DNA of 64,000 nucleotides from Planctomycetaceae bacterium (GTDB taxonomy: Bacteria > Planctomycetota > Planctomycetia > Planctomycetales > Planctomycetaceae), in NCBI GenBank assembly GCA_020638955.1, contig JACKHO010000007.1, positions 1-64,000 of the forward strand, written 5' to 3'. The translations under genes and the position numbers were made by a program. The first letter of the stretch is position 1. Every line of letters starts with the position of its first letter. This document shows positions 56,146 through 64,000 of this stretch, one piece after another. The notes under the pieces were generated by a model. That model was not told the DNA's origin. It saw only the letters and a program-made list of their open reading frames with translations, and made no database searches.

Positions 56146-57819
56146 GTGTCCCAATTAGTTCTCCTGCAAGACGGGCAGGCCACTCCCTATCCACTGGGCG
56201 CCGCAGAAGCCACGATTGGACGCCTGTCCGACTGCACCATTCAGTTGCCCTCTAATATGGTGTCGCGCAAACACGCGAAGGTTTATCAACAGGGTTCCGA
56301 CTACTACCTCGAAGACTTGGGCAGCGGCAACGGAACGTTTGTCAACGGCACGAAAATCGATGGTGCTTACAAGCTGCAGCACAACGACCGCATTAAATTC
56401 GGTCCCGTACTGCTGCGGTTTGAGTCCGATGCAGTCGGAGCAACCGCTTCCAACTTAAAGACTTTTGTGTCCGATGCTGGCACAGCACCACAGTTCGAAA
56501 TCTCAGACGACAAAGATGATCCCTCCACCATTATGGGGGCCATCGACACGAGCGGATTCAATGTCCTGGAATCGCGTCCGCAGGAGAAACTGAAGGCTAT
56601 CCTGGAGATCAGTCGAGCTCTCGCAGGTACACTGGAAGTCGAGAAACTCCTGCCGAAAATCCTCGACGCCTTATTTAAAGTTTTCCCAGGTGCCGACCGC
56701 GGCTGCATTCTGCTGAAGAACGACAAAGGGGACATGGTGCCGCAGGCGATGAAACATCGTCGGTCGGACACAGATGAATCGGTCAAAATCAGCCGGACCA
56801 TTCTCAATGCCGTTTTGGAACAGAAGCAGGCCATTCTGTCTGCTGACGCGGCGAGCGATTCCCGCTTCGATGCCAGCGAATCCATTTCGGCTCTGACAAT
56901 TCGGTCCATGATGTGTGCCCCCATGCTCAACCTTCAGGGTGAGCCAGTCGGGGCCATTAACATTGATACACAGAATCCAGTAATGCAGTTCCGGAGTGAT
57001 GATCTGGAAATCATGCTGGCCATTGCGGGGCAGGCTGCCCTGGCCTATGAGGGCGCGAAGCTGTTGCAGTCTTTTGTTGAAAAGCAGAAGCAGGACAGTG
57101 AAATGAATATTGCGGCAAACGTGCAGCAGGCCCTGCTGCCCGACCGAATGCCGGAATGTACGGGCTACGAGTTTTTCGCCAGCTACGAAGCGGCTCAGGC
57201 AGTGGGAGGCGACTACTACGACGTCATTCCCCTGACCGACGGACGCGTGTGCCTGGCGTTTGGCGACGTTGCGGGCAAAGGCGTTCCGGCATCCCTCGTG
57301 ATGTCGCGGATGTCCAGTGCCGTGCGCACGCTGGTTGAGCATGTCCCCGACCCCGTGGAATTGGTTGGCAAAATCAATGACCACATGTGCGCGAAAGCAG
57401 TTGAAGGGCGCTTCGTCACCTTCGTGCTGACAATCCTCGATACGGTCAACCACCGCATGCAGGTGGTCAACGCGGGACACATGTCCCCGATGATCCGTAA
57501 GCCCGATGGCAGCATTGAGGAACTTGACGAAGAAACCATTGGCGTACCAATTGGTGTGATGGAAGGATTTCCGTTTGAAGTCGTCGAAAGGGAAATCCAT
57601 CCTGGCGAAACCATTGTCATTTACACCGATGGGGTCAGCGAAGCGATGAATCCGCAAAGTGACCTCTACGGTATGGATCGCCTCAGAGAAATCGTGAGTA
57701 ACGGATCCCGCAACCCGGAAGAGTTGGGTGTTGCCATCCGTGAAGACGTCCGCCGCCACGCCAGCGGCCGGCCCCAGAATGACGACATTACCTTAATGGT
57801 CTTTGGTCGACTGTCTTAA
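56146..57819 (+). CDS. FHA-GAF-SpoIIE (PP2C) phosphatase
   Basis: 557 residues from GTG at 56146 with a purine-rich site eight bases upstream. An FHA domain (about 5-95; TIGRLSDCTIQLP, VSRKHAKV, DLGSGNGTFVNG), a GAF domain (about 150-310; EKLLPKILDALFKVFPGADRGCILL, MMCAPMLNLQGEPVGAINID) and a SpoIIE-type serine phosphatase (about 335-555; NVQQALLP, GGDYYDVIPL, FGDVAGKGVPASLVMSRM, NAGHMSPMI, IYTDGVSEAMN, DDITLMVFG) follow in order. Such proteins drive partner-switching cascades. No anti-sigma antagonist adjoins; the next gene is the charged protein at 57911. Confidence 0.95.
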   Translation: MSQLVLLQDGQATPYPLGAAEATIGRLSDCTIQLPSNMVSRKHAKVYQQGSDYYLEDLGSGNGTFVNGTKIDGAYKLQHNDRIKFGPVLLRFESDAVGATASNLKTFVSDAGTAPQFEISDDKDDPSTIMGAIDTSGFNVLESRPQEKLKAILEISRALAGTLEVEKLLPKILDALFKVFPGADRGCILLKNDKGDMVPQAMKHRRSDTDESVKISRTILNAVLEQKQAILSADAASDSRFDASESISALTIRSMMCAPMLNLQGEPVGAINIDTQNPVMQFRSDDLEIMLAIAGQAALAYEGAKLLQSFVEKQKQDSEMNIAANVQQALLPDRMPECTGYEFFASYEAAQAVGGDYYDVIPLTDGRVCLAFGDVAGKGVPASLVMSRMSSAVRTLVEHVPDPVELVGKINDHMCAKAVEGRFVTFVLTILDTVNHRMQVVNAGHMSPMIRKPDGSIEELDEETIGVPIGVMEGFPFEVVEREIHPGETIVIYTDGVSEAMNPQSDLYGMDRLREIVSNGSRNPEELGVAIREDVRRHASGRPQNDDITLMVFGRLS

Positions 57820-57910
57820 ACGAATAGAGACATCTCCCGCACGACAATAGAAACGACACGGGAACATCGATCGAAGCCCTTTACTACAAAAAGAATTTTC
57901 ACGAACACAA

Positions 57911-59458
57911 ATGAAAAACAAAAACTTTGAACAGCCTGAAGAAGGCAACATCGATTCCATCGCAAAGGATCTCCTGGGCGTCAACTTGAATGTCGATGCG
58001 GACTTCGACGCTGACCTGGATGACCTCGAAGGCTTCGGCCTGGACGATTTGGGTTTCGGCAAAGCAGCCACGCCAGAACCTGCAGCTGAAGCGGAGGAAG
58101 AGGAAGCCGTGGCAGGATCGATTGGCTTCGACGAAGACGAGGAGGATGACGAAGTAGAAGAAGAAGAGGTCGTCGTGGAGGCCCGCCGTCCCGCTTCGAT
58201 CTATGCCAAAGGCACAGACGACGAAGATGATGATTTCGGTGCTGGCCTGCTCGATTCATTCGACGATGAAGACGAGGATGACAGCCCAGCCGTCGAAGCC
58301 GTGCAGGAAGAGAAGCCGGCGAAGTCCAAGAAGCGGAAACGTCGGAAGCCAAAGAAATCGGCCGAAGAAGCAGATGAAGTTCCAGTGGCTGAAGACTCCG
58401 ACCTGCCTCCTGAAGTCGACGACAAACAAGGAGACGACTACTGGGATGCTCTGGAAGACTGGAACTGGGATCAACCCGGTGGTGGCAAAAAGGCGAAGGC
58501 TCCCGCGTCTGCGCCTGCTCCCGTTGCAAAAGAGGAATCAGGCGAGCGGGAAGAAGAACGTCCTCGCCGCAAGAAACGTCCTCAACGCTCCGAAGAGAGA
58601 GGCCGAGGCGAGCGGAAAGAGCGTAGCGAACGCGAAGAGCGGCCCCGCCGCGAAAAGCGTCCACGGCGCGACGAAGAAGAACAGAAGCCGCGTTCTAAGC
58701 GAGAAGAACCGGCTGCAGAGCCTGAAGAACAGGCGAGTGAAGAACCGAAACGCCGCAGACGGAAGCGTCGCCGTGCGAAACCGGAACGTGTTGAGGAAGT
58801 GCGTCGCGAAGAAATCATTGAGGACGACGATTTCGACGATGATGACGACTTCGGTGGTGATTTGCTTTCACGCGTCGCACAGACAGCCGAAGAAGTCGAC
58901 ACCGACGACGATTTCGAAGACGAGGAAGAACGTCCACGTCGCAAACGCCGCCGCCGTGGTCGAGGACGCAAGCCAGCCGCCGAGAAGCGAGAAGAAGTTG
59001 TTGAAGTCGATGACGATGACGACGACGATTGGGATGACGACCTCGTCGACGAACAAAACGACGACGATGACGGATTCGGCGCAGGTCTCGATGAGCCAAA
59101 ACCACGCCGTGGCTCGCGTCGTCGTGAACGCCCCAGCGAAACCAAACCAACGGAAAGTCGCCGCCGCCGTCCACCAGCCCGAGAAACCGCAGAGCGAGCG
59201 GCACCAGAGAAACCAGCGTCGCGCCGTCGCCCGAAACCAGAGAAGACAGTTCCCACCTGGGAAGACGCCATCGGTTTTCTATCCAAGAAACAGCCACAGC
59301 AGCGTTCTGGAGGTGGAAAGCCTTCACGGGAATCTGGTTCGCGTGAGTCAAGCGGAAGTCGGGAATCAAGTGGCAACCGCGAATCGCGCGGTGGTCGCGG
59401 CCCGGACCAGAAAGGACGCCGTCGCAGTGGTGGTCGTCGGCGTCGCGAAGAAGACTAA
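57911..59458 (+). CDS. Block-charged intrinsically disordered protein
   Basis: 515 residues, almost wholly low complexity. The N-terminal part is acidic (repeats of DDEDDDFGAGLLDSFDDE), middle blocks are strongly basic (SKKRKRRKPKKS, EERPRRKKRPQRSEER, PKRRRRKRRRAKPE), acid and base blocks alternate to about 400, and the tail is an RGG/SRES-rich repeat. A short ordered island near 430 (TVPTWEDAIGFLSK) stands out. No enzyme domain is recognised. The charge-block and RGG pattern is that of RNA-binding, phase-separating proteins, which is inference. It follows the SpoIIE phosphatase by 91 bases and ends at a strong terminator. Confidence 0.85.
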   Translation: MKNKNFEQPEEGNIDSIAKDLLGVNLNVDADFDADLDDLEGFGLDDLGFGKAATPEPAAEAEEEEAVAGSIGFDEDEEDDEVEEEEVVVEARRPASIYAKGTDDEDDDFGAGLLDSFDDEDEDDSPAVEAVQEEKPAKSKKRKRRKPKKSAEEADEVPVAEDSDLPPEVDDKQGDDYWDALEDWNWDQPGGGKKAKAPASAPAPVAKEESGEREEERPRRKKRPQRSEERGRGERKERSEREERPRREKRPRRDEEEQKPRSKREEPAAEPEEQASEEPKRRRRKRRRAKPERVEEVRREEIIEDDDFDDDDDFGGDLLSRVAQTAEEVDTDDDFEDEEERPRRKRRRRGRGRKPAAEKREEVVEVDDDDDDDWDDDLVDEQNDDDDGFGAGLDEPKPRRGSRRRERPSETKPTESRRRRPPARETAERAAPEKPASRRRPKPEKTVPTWEDAIGFLSKKQPQQRSGGGKPSRESGSRESSGSRESSGNRESRGGRGPDQKGRRRSGGRRRREED

Positions 59459-59492
59459 CTCAATCCGAAGCTGACGTAGCCATACCGAGTCT

Positions 59493-59529
59493 CGGGTGTG
59501 CTGAATTCATTCAGCGCACCCGTTTTTTT
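59493..59529 (+). terminator. Rho-independent terminator
   Basis: A 13-base stem (CGGGTGTGCTGAA against TTCAGCGCACCCG, one wobble) with a four-base loop, then seven T. It lies 35 bases after the charged protein's stop. Confidence 0.9.
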
Positions 59530-59532
59530 CGG

Positions 59533-60165
59533 CTATTTTCTTTCAGCTGTAACGCGAGGACGAGGAGGTTGCGTACCGCGTACCTGCCCATCGGGGCCGA
59601 CCAATTCGACGTTCAGCGATTCGATGACAAGTACGGCAATCTTTCCTGGCGGTGTTGGCGGCAATTCAGATTCTATAGAATCGATGTCGAATACTGGTGA
59701 AATAACGATTGCCGGTTCGACCGACGTGCCTGCAGCGGGGTCCGTGTCCACCGTCTCTGAATCCACGACCGTACGAATGACCGTGTGGTCTTTTTGAAAC
59801 TCCGCCACCGGAATGAATTTTAAGTGACCGGTGACATCTGCCTGGACGAGTCTAAAGTCACCATGCCGCGGCACACGCCACCAGAAGAGCTCGTCACGAA
59901 TTCGCTCCGAACGACTCCAGTCCAGTTCGATGCATCGACCACCTACCTGAATGGATGCTCCAGCCAACTTCCAGTTCTCATCATCCTGTGGCCGAGAGTT
60001 TTCTTCTGCACCTTCCTTGAGAGTGGAGAAAACACTGAGCAGTCCCTTGAGTCGGACCAGACCTGTGTCTGCCGCATCTGGCGATTCCTTCAATAGCTCT
60101 TCTGCAGTTGCAAGTGAGGACATCAACGAAAGTGCTGCTACCAAAATGATTATCCTGCGTAACAT
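59533..60165 (-). CDS. Exported protein of unknown function
   Basis: 210 residues from ATG at 60165 with GGGA upstream. The signal peptide is RRIIILVAALSLMSSLATAEE. The rest has no recognised domain; a beta-rich core (WKLAGASIQVGGRCIELDW, GDFRLVQADVTGHLKFIP) and a Pro-rich segment near 170-180 (SELPPTPPGKIAVLVIESL) are visible. The frame extends to 60327, but the upstream part has no coding character and overlaps the neighbouring gene. It is a singleton downstream of the macro-domain gene. Confidence 0.75.
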   Translation of the reverse strand: MLRRIIILVAALSLMSSLATAEELLKESPDAADTGLVRLKGLLSVFSTLKEGAEENSRPQDDENWKLAGASIQVGGRCIELDWSRSERIRDELFWWRVPRHGDFRLVQADVTGHLKFIPVAEFQKDHTVIRTVVDSETVDTDPAAGTSVEPAIVISPVFDIDSIESELPPTPPGKIAVLVIESLNVELVGPDGQVRGTQPPRPRVTAERK

Positions 60166-60323
60166 TGTGCTGTTCCCATTCGTTTTCGCGGAAGTGCAGC
60201 CCCACGTAGGTTGGATGGTAAACGAACAGTGAGTGTTCACGTTGTCACATTCTTGTAACGGCAGGCACGGGAAATGTAACTGGTCAACACAACGACACAA
60301 AACGTCCTGCACGGGTGAGTGCG

Positions 60324-60845
60324 TCACTCATCTTTGGCATTCGCCAATTCACTTTGAAGTGAGTCAACCAAGTCGGCATTCGTCGTCACGAACGTAATGC
60401 GTTCAACATCTTTGTAGTTCCGTACAAGCAGCGCTGCGGCGACACTCGAGAAGTCGGTAATTGATAGTCGCCCATATCCGCATCCCAGGCATGCCGCGAC
60501 AATTGTGGAGCAGTCGCGACTCGCGAGGGTGTGAATGGCCGCATCGTAGGTTTCGAGAATCCGTTCAACTGAAGTGTCATAGAACGCGTCAATCGAGACT
60601 GCATGTGCCACGGCTTTGAATGGCGAGCCACAAGGCGGTGCGAGCACGCAATGACCCGGTGAGATGTATTTGAGATGATTCGCCCGCAGATACTCATGGA
60701 GAAAGGTCTGCATTTCATCGCCGTACCGGAGCAGAAATGCACCACCGACGCCCCCAGACAAGTTAAGCTGAGGATTGGCAGAGCAAATGAGTCCTTCCGC
60801 CTCAACATCCAGAATATCACCATGCAGGACATGCCATGTCGTCAT
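60324..60845 (-). CDS. Macro-domain protein
   Basis: 173 residues forming one macro domain: HGDILDVEAEGLICSANPQLNLSGG, then VGGAFLLRYG, the typical ADP-ribose-binding loop GGVGGA, and later VAACLGCGYGRLS as the second phosphate-binding loop. Macro domains bind or hydrolyse ADP-ribose and its derivatives; family members include toxin-antidote and defence proteins. It has no partner ART gene in the window, so the role is open. Confidence 0.9.
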   Translation of the reverse strand: MTTWHVLHGDILDVEAEGLICSANPQLNLSGGVGGAFLLRYGDEMQTFLHEYLRANHLKYISPGHCVLAPPCGSPFKAVAHAVSIDAFYDTSVERILETYDAAIHTLASRDCSTIVAACLGCGYGRLSITDFSSVAAALLVRNYKDVERITFVTTNADLVDSLQSELANAKDE

Positions 60846-60890
60846 GATTCTTACCCATTGGCGTTGACCTAATGATGGACACGCTCCCCT

Positions 60891-61412
60891 TTACCAGGGC
60901 GTTTCCATCAAACTGACGATTTGCAGGGCCAGTTGGTCGGTGACGTCTTGTGTCGCTGTGGCGAGGGACTGGCCGGTTTCAGGAGCGAAGCTCGACTGAG
61001 CGATGACGTGGGCGCTGTGTCCTTCGATGGGAATGCGACGTTCAGCGAGAAGTTGTCCGGTGCGGCGGTCTTCCCAGCGGACTTCGACGACCAGCGAGAG
61101 CTCGAGTTCGCGTGCATCATCGAACTTGGTTTGATTCTCCAGGCGTTTGTCGACACTCACAATTCGACCTGTCAGGACGGTGTCGGCATAGGCGGAGGGG
61201 GAGAGCCGATAGCTGGTGCGCTCCTGGATTTTCTTCTGGACAGCTTCGGTCAGCGCGAGCTCGATGTTGCGCCGAAACGAGTCATTTTCAAAGATTGGGA
61301 CGTGAACCGTCCGGACATCTTCGCGATACGGGCTGCCGACAATGTATCCGCAACCGCTGAGCGGTCCCATGAGAACAATAAACAAGGCACGCACCGTCCA
61401 CACCCGCGCCAA
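60891..61412 (-). CDS. lptE: LptE-like outer-membrane lipoprotein
   Basis: 173 residues (from TTG at 61412; GTG at 61403 or 61394 are alternatives). The lipoprotein signal ALFIVLMGPLSGC precedes the conserved YIVGSPYREDVRTVHVPIFENDSFRRNIELALTEAVQKKI-type start of LptE (cited here in part), followed by TSYRLSPSAYADTVLTGRI and a beta-alpha fold. LptE plugs the LptD barrel for lipopolysaccharide export, consistent with planctomycetes having an outer membrane. It sits 70 bases downstream of the BamD-like gene. Confidence 0.85.
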   Translation of the reverse strand: MARVWTVRALFIVLMGPLSGCGYIVGSPYREDVRTVHVPIFENDSFRRNIELALTEAVQKKIQERTSYRLSPSAYADTVLTGRIVSVDKRLENQTKFDDARELELSLVVEVRWEDRRTGQLLAERRIPIEGHSAHVIAQSSFAPETGQSLATATQDVTDQLALQIVSLMETPW

Positions 61413-61481
61413 TTCAGGACGCGTTAAGCAGCCGTACTGTGTCCAATTGCTGAGCAGTGGGAACGTCTCCTTGTACGAGCC

Positions 61482-63059
61482 TTACAGCGTTACCTTGGCG
61501 GCAGGTTCGTCTGAACCTGGTGGTGTTTGCAGATTCGGTGGTTCGTCGGCACGTTTTAGGAATCCGCCAAGTCGCTGCCAAACTCCTGGCTTCGATTCTT
61601 CAGGCTGTGCGGCCTGTCGACCCCTGTCTGAAGGAAGCGAAAGTTGGTCTCGTGAATCGACTGGTTCCCGATCACGCACAATGGGTTGCCGAACTTCCGA
61701 AGGACTCGGAGTTCGCGGCTGTGCAAGGGGATTCCAAGAACCTGATTGACTCGCGCGGGCGCGGTCCGCTGCAAGTTCATTCAACTTCAAACGCGCCTTG
61801 TCAGCAAACGGCGAGTCGGGATGCCGGTTGATGAGCATATTGCAGTACAGTGCCATCGACTCGGGTACGCCCTTCGCCTCATAGAACTCTACGCGGTCCC
61901 AAATTCGTGCTTCTTCAGCAACCTGGAGCACCTGCAGTTCTTCCTGTAAACGCTGACGTTGTTCAGGGCTGATGTCAGGGAACATTTGCAGGGCAGCCTG
62001 CTTCAGTTCCTTCGCTTCTTCCAATGCCCGGTTGTCGTATGCTGAACCTTGATAGCTGGCAAAGGTCACATGCGAACCGAGAACGTAAGCGTCTTTGTAA
62101 TGCGGGCTGTCGGGATAGTTTTCCCGCAACAAGCGGTAGTCGCGAGCGGCGTCTTCGTAGTTTTTAGAACGCAGGTGGTGGTTCGCCGAGAGCATGAGCG
62201 CGTCATCGGCCAAAGGTCCTGTGGGATCGTGCAACCAAATGGACCGCAGCGCCTGCAGGCCGCGTCCGTACGTGTCGAAGGTCGGACGAGTGCGGTCGGT
62301 CAAATTTGGGATAATGGCGATTTGTTTGAGTGTGGAAGAATGGTCAGCGAATTTGACCGACTTGCCGGTAAGTTCTTCATTCCCTGCCAGTTGGATTTCC
62401 GCTTCCCCTTCGGAGTTGATGTCTTCAGGGAAATCGAGCCAGTAGCGGGCAATGCGGAAAAGTTGTTGCGTGGTCTGATCGAGGTGACGTGTCGAGGGGT
62501 AACGGTTCAGCAAGTCGTCATAGCTGTCCTGTGCATCGGTGAAGTCCTCCAACGCGAATTGCGTTTCTGCAATCATGAAGAGTGCATCTTCTTCGATGGG
62601 ATCGCCGTTGCTGCTGAAGGGGTCGTAGCGATCACTTCCTTCCATTCCCCACCAGCGTCGCCAGCGTGCACCGGGCGACTCGTAGGTTTTGCGTCGGTCG
62701 CGGATGAGTTTTTTGAACAGCTTTTCGGCTGCGGCGTACTCGCCATTTTCGTAGACAGCAACAGCCTGTTCGTACCGTTCGAAATCTGCAGAAATCGCTG
62801 ACTCGGGATTGGATCGCAGTTCTTCCTGACGACGTTTCCAACTGAGGGAGTTCAGATTGCGTTCTGTGGGACCGGCAATTCCGCTACTCGCATTTCCTTC
62901 TCCAGCGAGGAAAGCAGGCTCCTCAGATTGTCCTCGCATGGACATGCCGGGACCACCAGTACAGCCAGCGAGCGCAGCAAGAAGCAGGAGGCTGAGAGCC
63001 AGACGAGGCTTCTGTTCCTTGAAGCAACTCATGGAAACTGTTTTAGGCATGGTGGGCAT
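61482..63059 (-). CDS. BamD-like TPR outer-membrane lipoprotein
   Basis: 525 residues. The lipoprotein signal LALSLLLLAALAGC is followed by TPR-like helical pairs: YEQAVAVYENGEYAAAEKLFKKLI, EDALFMIAETQFALEDFTDAQDSYDDLLNRYPSTRHLD, ADDALMLSANHHLRSKNYEDAARDYRLLRENYPDSPH, and a last one ending INRHPDSPFADKARLKL. BamD-type proteins assist beta-barrel assembly. The Pro/Arg-rich C-terminal 90 residues are an extra disordered tail. AAGGG precedes ATG 63059; ATG 63050 or 63032 are alternatives. It lies between recO and the LptE-like gene, all leftward. Confidence 0.85.
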   Translation of the reverse strand: MPTMPKTVSMSCFKEQKPRLALSLLLLAALAGCTGGPGMSMRGQSEEPAFLAGEGNASSGIAGPTERNLNSLSWKRRQEELRSNPESAISADFERYEQAVAVYENGEYAAAEKLFKKLIRDRRKTYESPGARWRRWWGMEGSDRYDPFSSNGDPIEEDALFMIAETQFALEDFTDAQDSYDDLLNRYPSTRHLDQTTQQLFRIARYWLDFPEDINSEGEAEIQLAGNEELTGKSVKFADHSSTLKQIAIIPNLTDRTRPTFDTYGRGLQALRSIWLHDPTGPLADDALMLSANHHLRSKNYEDAARDYRLLRENYPDSPHYKDAYVLGSHVTFASYQGSAYDNRALEEAKELKQAALQMFPDISPEQRQRLQEELQVLQVAEEARIWDRVEFYEAKGVPESMALYCNMLINRHPDSPFADKARLKLNELAADRARASQSGSWNPLAQPRTPSPSEVRQPIVRDREPVDSRDQLSLPSDRGRQAAQPEESKPGVWQRLGGFLKRADEPPNLQTPPGSDEPAAKVTL

Positions 63060-63083
63060 CCTGCCCTTCGCAATGACGGAAGG

Positions 63084-63857
63084 CTATCGAAAATTCAAAT
63101 AGGCGAGCATTTTGGGACGTTTGCCAATGACATAACTGATGGCGGAATTCATTACTCGGCGCAGTTCAACCCACTGTTCGGAGCGAATGTTGAGTCGCTG
63201 CACAAATGCGGAACTTGTTTCCTCACTGAGCCGCCGCAGTATTGAAATGACTCCACCTGAAATTGTTGTCTGGTCGTATTCTGGCTTTCCACACTGCTCA
63301 CACAACAGCCCTCCCTGAGATAACCAATACCTTCCTTTGGCACCTGGTTGCACCGGGTTATGGCATAAAACGCAGGCTTCAAAGTCGGGGATATGGCCGG
63401 TCTCCCGGAGAATGGCCAGTTCAAATTGAACAATGTGGATTCTGGGATCGGAAGGGGTCTTGCCGTCGCTGCCCATATCTTCGAGGCCAGCGAGACAGCG
63501 TTCCGTCAATGTAAACAAATTGGGATGGGGGTCATCCGTCTCTGTCATGACGTTCAAAAGTTCGGCCACGTAGTACCCACCATACAAATGCGTAAGGCTG
63601 TTTGCGGGGGGATGAAATCGATGACTGAGCTTTGCTTCCGTCAATAAATGCAGGGAATCGGACGACTTTCGTCGGAACGTTATGTGACAAAGTGAAAGCA
63701 AATCAAGTGCAGAATCGAACGCACTCTTTAACCGCTTGGCCCCCTTGGCAATACAGCAAATCTTGCCGAAATCGCGAGTGAAGAGCGTGACAACCCGGCT
63801 CGACTCGCTGAAGTCAGCTAATCGAATGACAAACGCAGTACTGTTTTCTGCCAACAT
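63084..63857 (-). CDS. recO: DNA repair protein RecO
   Basis: 257 residues from ATG at 63857 (a TTG at 63878 is possible). The N-terminal OB fold has AFVIRLADFSESSRVVTLFTRDFGKI and KGAKRLKSAFDSALDLLS; a helical middle (YYVAELLNVMTETDDPHPNLF) is followed by the four-cysteine zinc site CVLC...CEQC and a helical tail ending KRPKMLAYLNF. RecO loads RecA at gaps with RecR and RecF. It is just upstream of the BamD-like gene, 24 bases away. Confidence 0.93.
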   Translation of the reverse strand: MLAENSTAFVIRLADFSESSRVVTLFTRDFGKICCIAKGAKRLKSAFDSALDLLSLCHITFRRKSSDSLHLLTEAKLSHRFHPPANSLTHLYGGYYVAELLNVMTETDDPHPNLFTLTERCLAGLEDMGSDGKTPSDPRIHIVQFELAILRETGHIPDFEACVLCHNPVQPGAKGRYWLSQGGLLCEQCGKPEYDQTTISGGVISILRRLSEETSSAFVQRLNIRSEQWVELRRVMNSAISYVIGKRPKMLAYLNFR

Positions 63858-63922
63858 CGGTGGCGCCAATCGAGCCAAACGAACGCGTTAAACAACCCCT
63901 CGCCAGAATGGGTGGAACTGCG

Positions 63923-64000
63923 TTACCGGGAATAGACCTCATACAGACTTTGCAGGATGGACTGCTCCAGGGCAAGGTCGCGTCCGAGTGGAATCCAACT
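63923..64000 (-). CDS. 3' end of a gene entering from the right edge
   Basis: The last 25 codons of an open minus-strand frame ending at TAA 63923-63925: SWIPLGRDLALEQSILQSLY then EVYSR. It is co-directional with recO. Too little is visible to name it. Confidence 0.5.
   Translation of the reverse strand, partial: SWIPLGRDLALEQSILQSLYEVYSR

Noticed and set aside
56671..57759. Long antisense frame (362 codons) over the SpoIIE phosphatase gene
   Set aside because: Shadow of a strongly supported coding region; no domain.
58203..59474. 423-codon same-strand frame overlapping the block-charged protein
   Set aside because: Arises from the repetitive GAA/GAC/CGT codons read one base out of register; no ribosome site or domain.

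Overview
The window looks like the chromosome of a planctomycete (order Planctomycetales or close). This rests on the gene families, not on any database search: a DUF1501 twin-arginine protein, a DUF1549/DUF1553 'planctomycete cytochrome' giant, a DUF1080 (3-keto-disaccharide hydrolase) protein, an FHA-GAF-SpoIIE phosphatase, many small exported proteins and several hairpin-type intergenic repeats. No tRNA, rRNA, CRISPR array, transposase or phage gene was seen.

Region 1 (1-19.9 kb) is a large part of a type VI secretion system (T6SS). Reading leftwards: two nearly identical hcp genes, a terminator, vgrG, an FHA protein overlapping a glycine/alanine-rich membrane protein (a possible effector), tssB, tssC and a second tssC-like gene that runs off the left edge. 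Divergently, rightwards: clpV, a 1696-residue membrane-anchored caspase-fold protein lacking the expected catalytic cysteine, and a short TssM/IcmF-like membrane protein without a Walker A motif. Baseplate and TssJ/K/L genes are not in the window and probably lie to the left.

Region 2 (19.9-28.1 kb) is a looser accessory stretch: hairpin repeats, a small conserved unknown, a lipoprotein with a weak sulfatase-modifying-factor-like domain, a solitary SIR2-like gene (candidate defence gene), DUF1501, a SAM methyltransferase and an exported thioredoxin-fold protein.

Region 3 (28.1-42.5 kb) is a respiratory module. A ten-gene leftward run encodes a diheme c-type lipoprotein, a membrane protein, CcoN, CcoO, two small membrane proteins (one of only 57 residues), the copper ATPase CcoI/FixI, a TauE/UreH-like membrane protein, a DUF4405-type protein and a small C-terminal CXXCH cytochrome. 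It has a clear sigma-54 promoter (37207-37222) at its head and a strong terminator at its end. A second sigma-54 promoter precedes a paralogous small cytochrome plus a tandem UspA protein. Next to them are an NtrC-type sigma-54 activator and a divergent histidine kinase whose PAS domain keeps the FixL heme histidine and arginine, with a palindromic sigma-54-like site between them. Together this reads as an oxygen-sensing circuit wired through sigma-54 rather than through FixJ/FixK.

Region 4 (42.5-64 kb) is mostly housekeeping and typical planctomycete genes: DUF1080, HAD phosphatase, fatty-acid desaturase, glucose-6-phosphate isomerase, ilvC and the acetolactate synthase small subunit, a MoaD/ThiS-like carrier ending in Gly-Gly, an ECF sigma/anti-sigma pair, a zinc-ribbon protein, a DUF1549-golvesin-DUF1553 protein, a uronate-isomerase-like enzyme, the FHA-GAF-SpoIIE phosphatase, a striking block-charged disordered protein, a macro-domain protein, an LptE-like lipoprotein, a BamD-like TPR lipoprotein and RecO.
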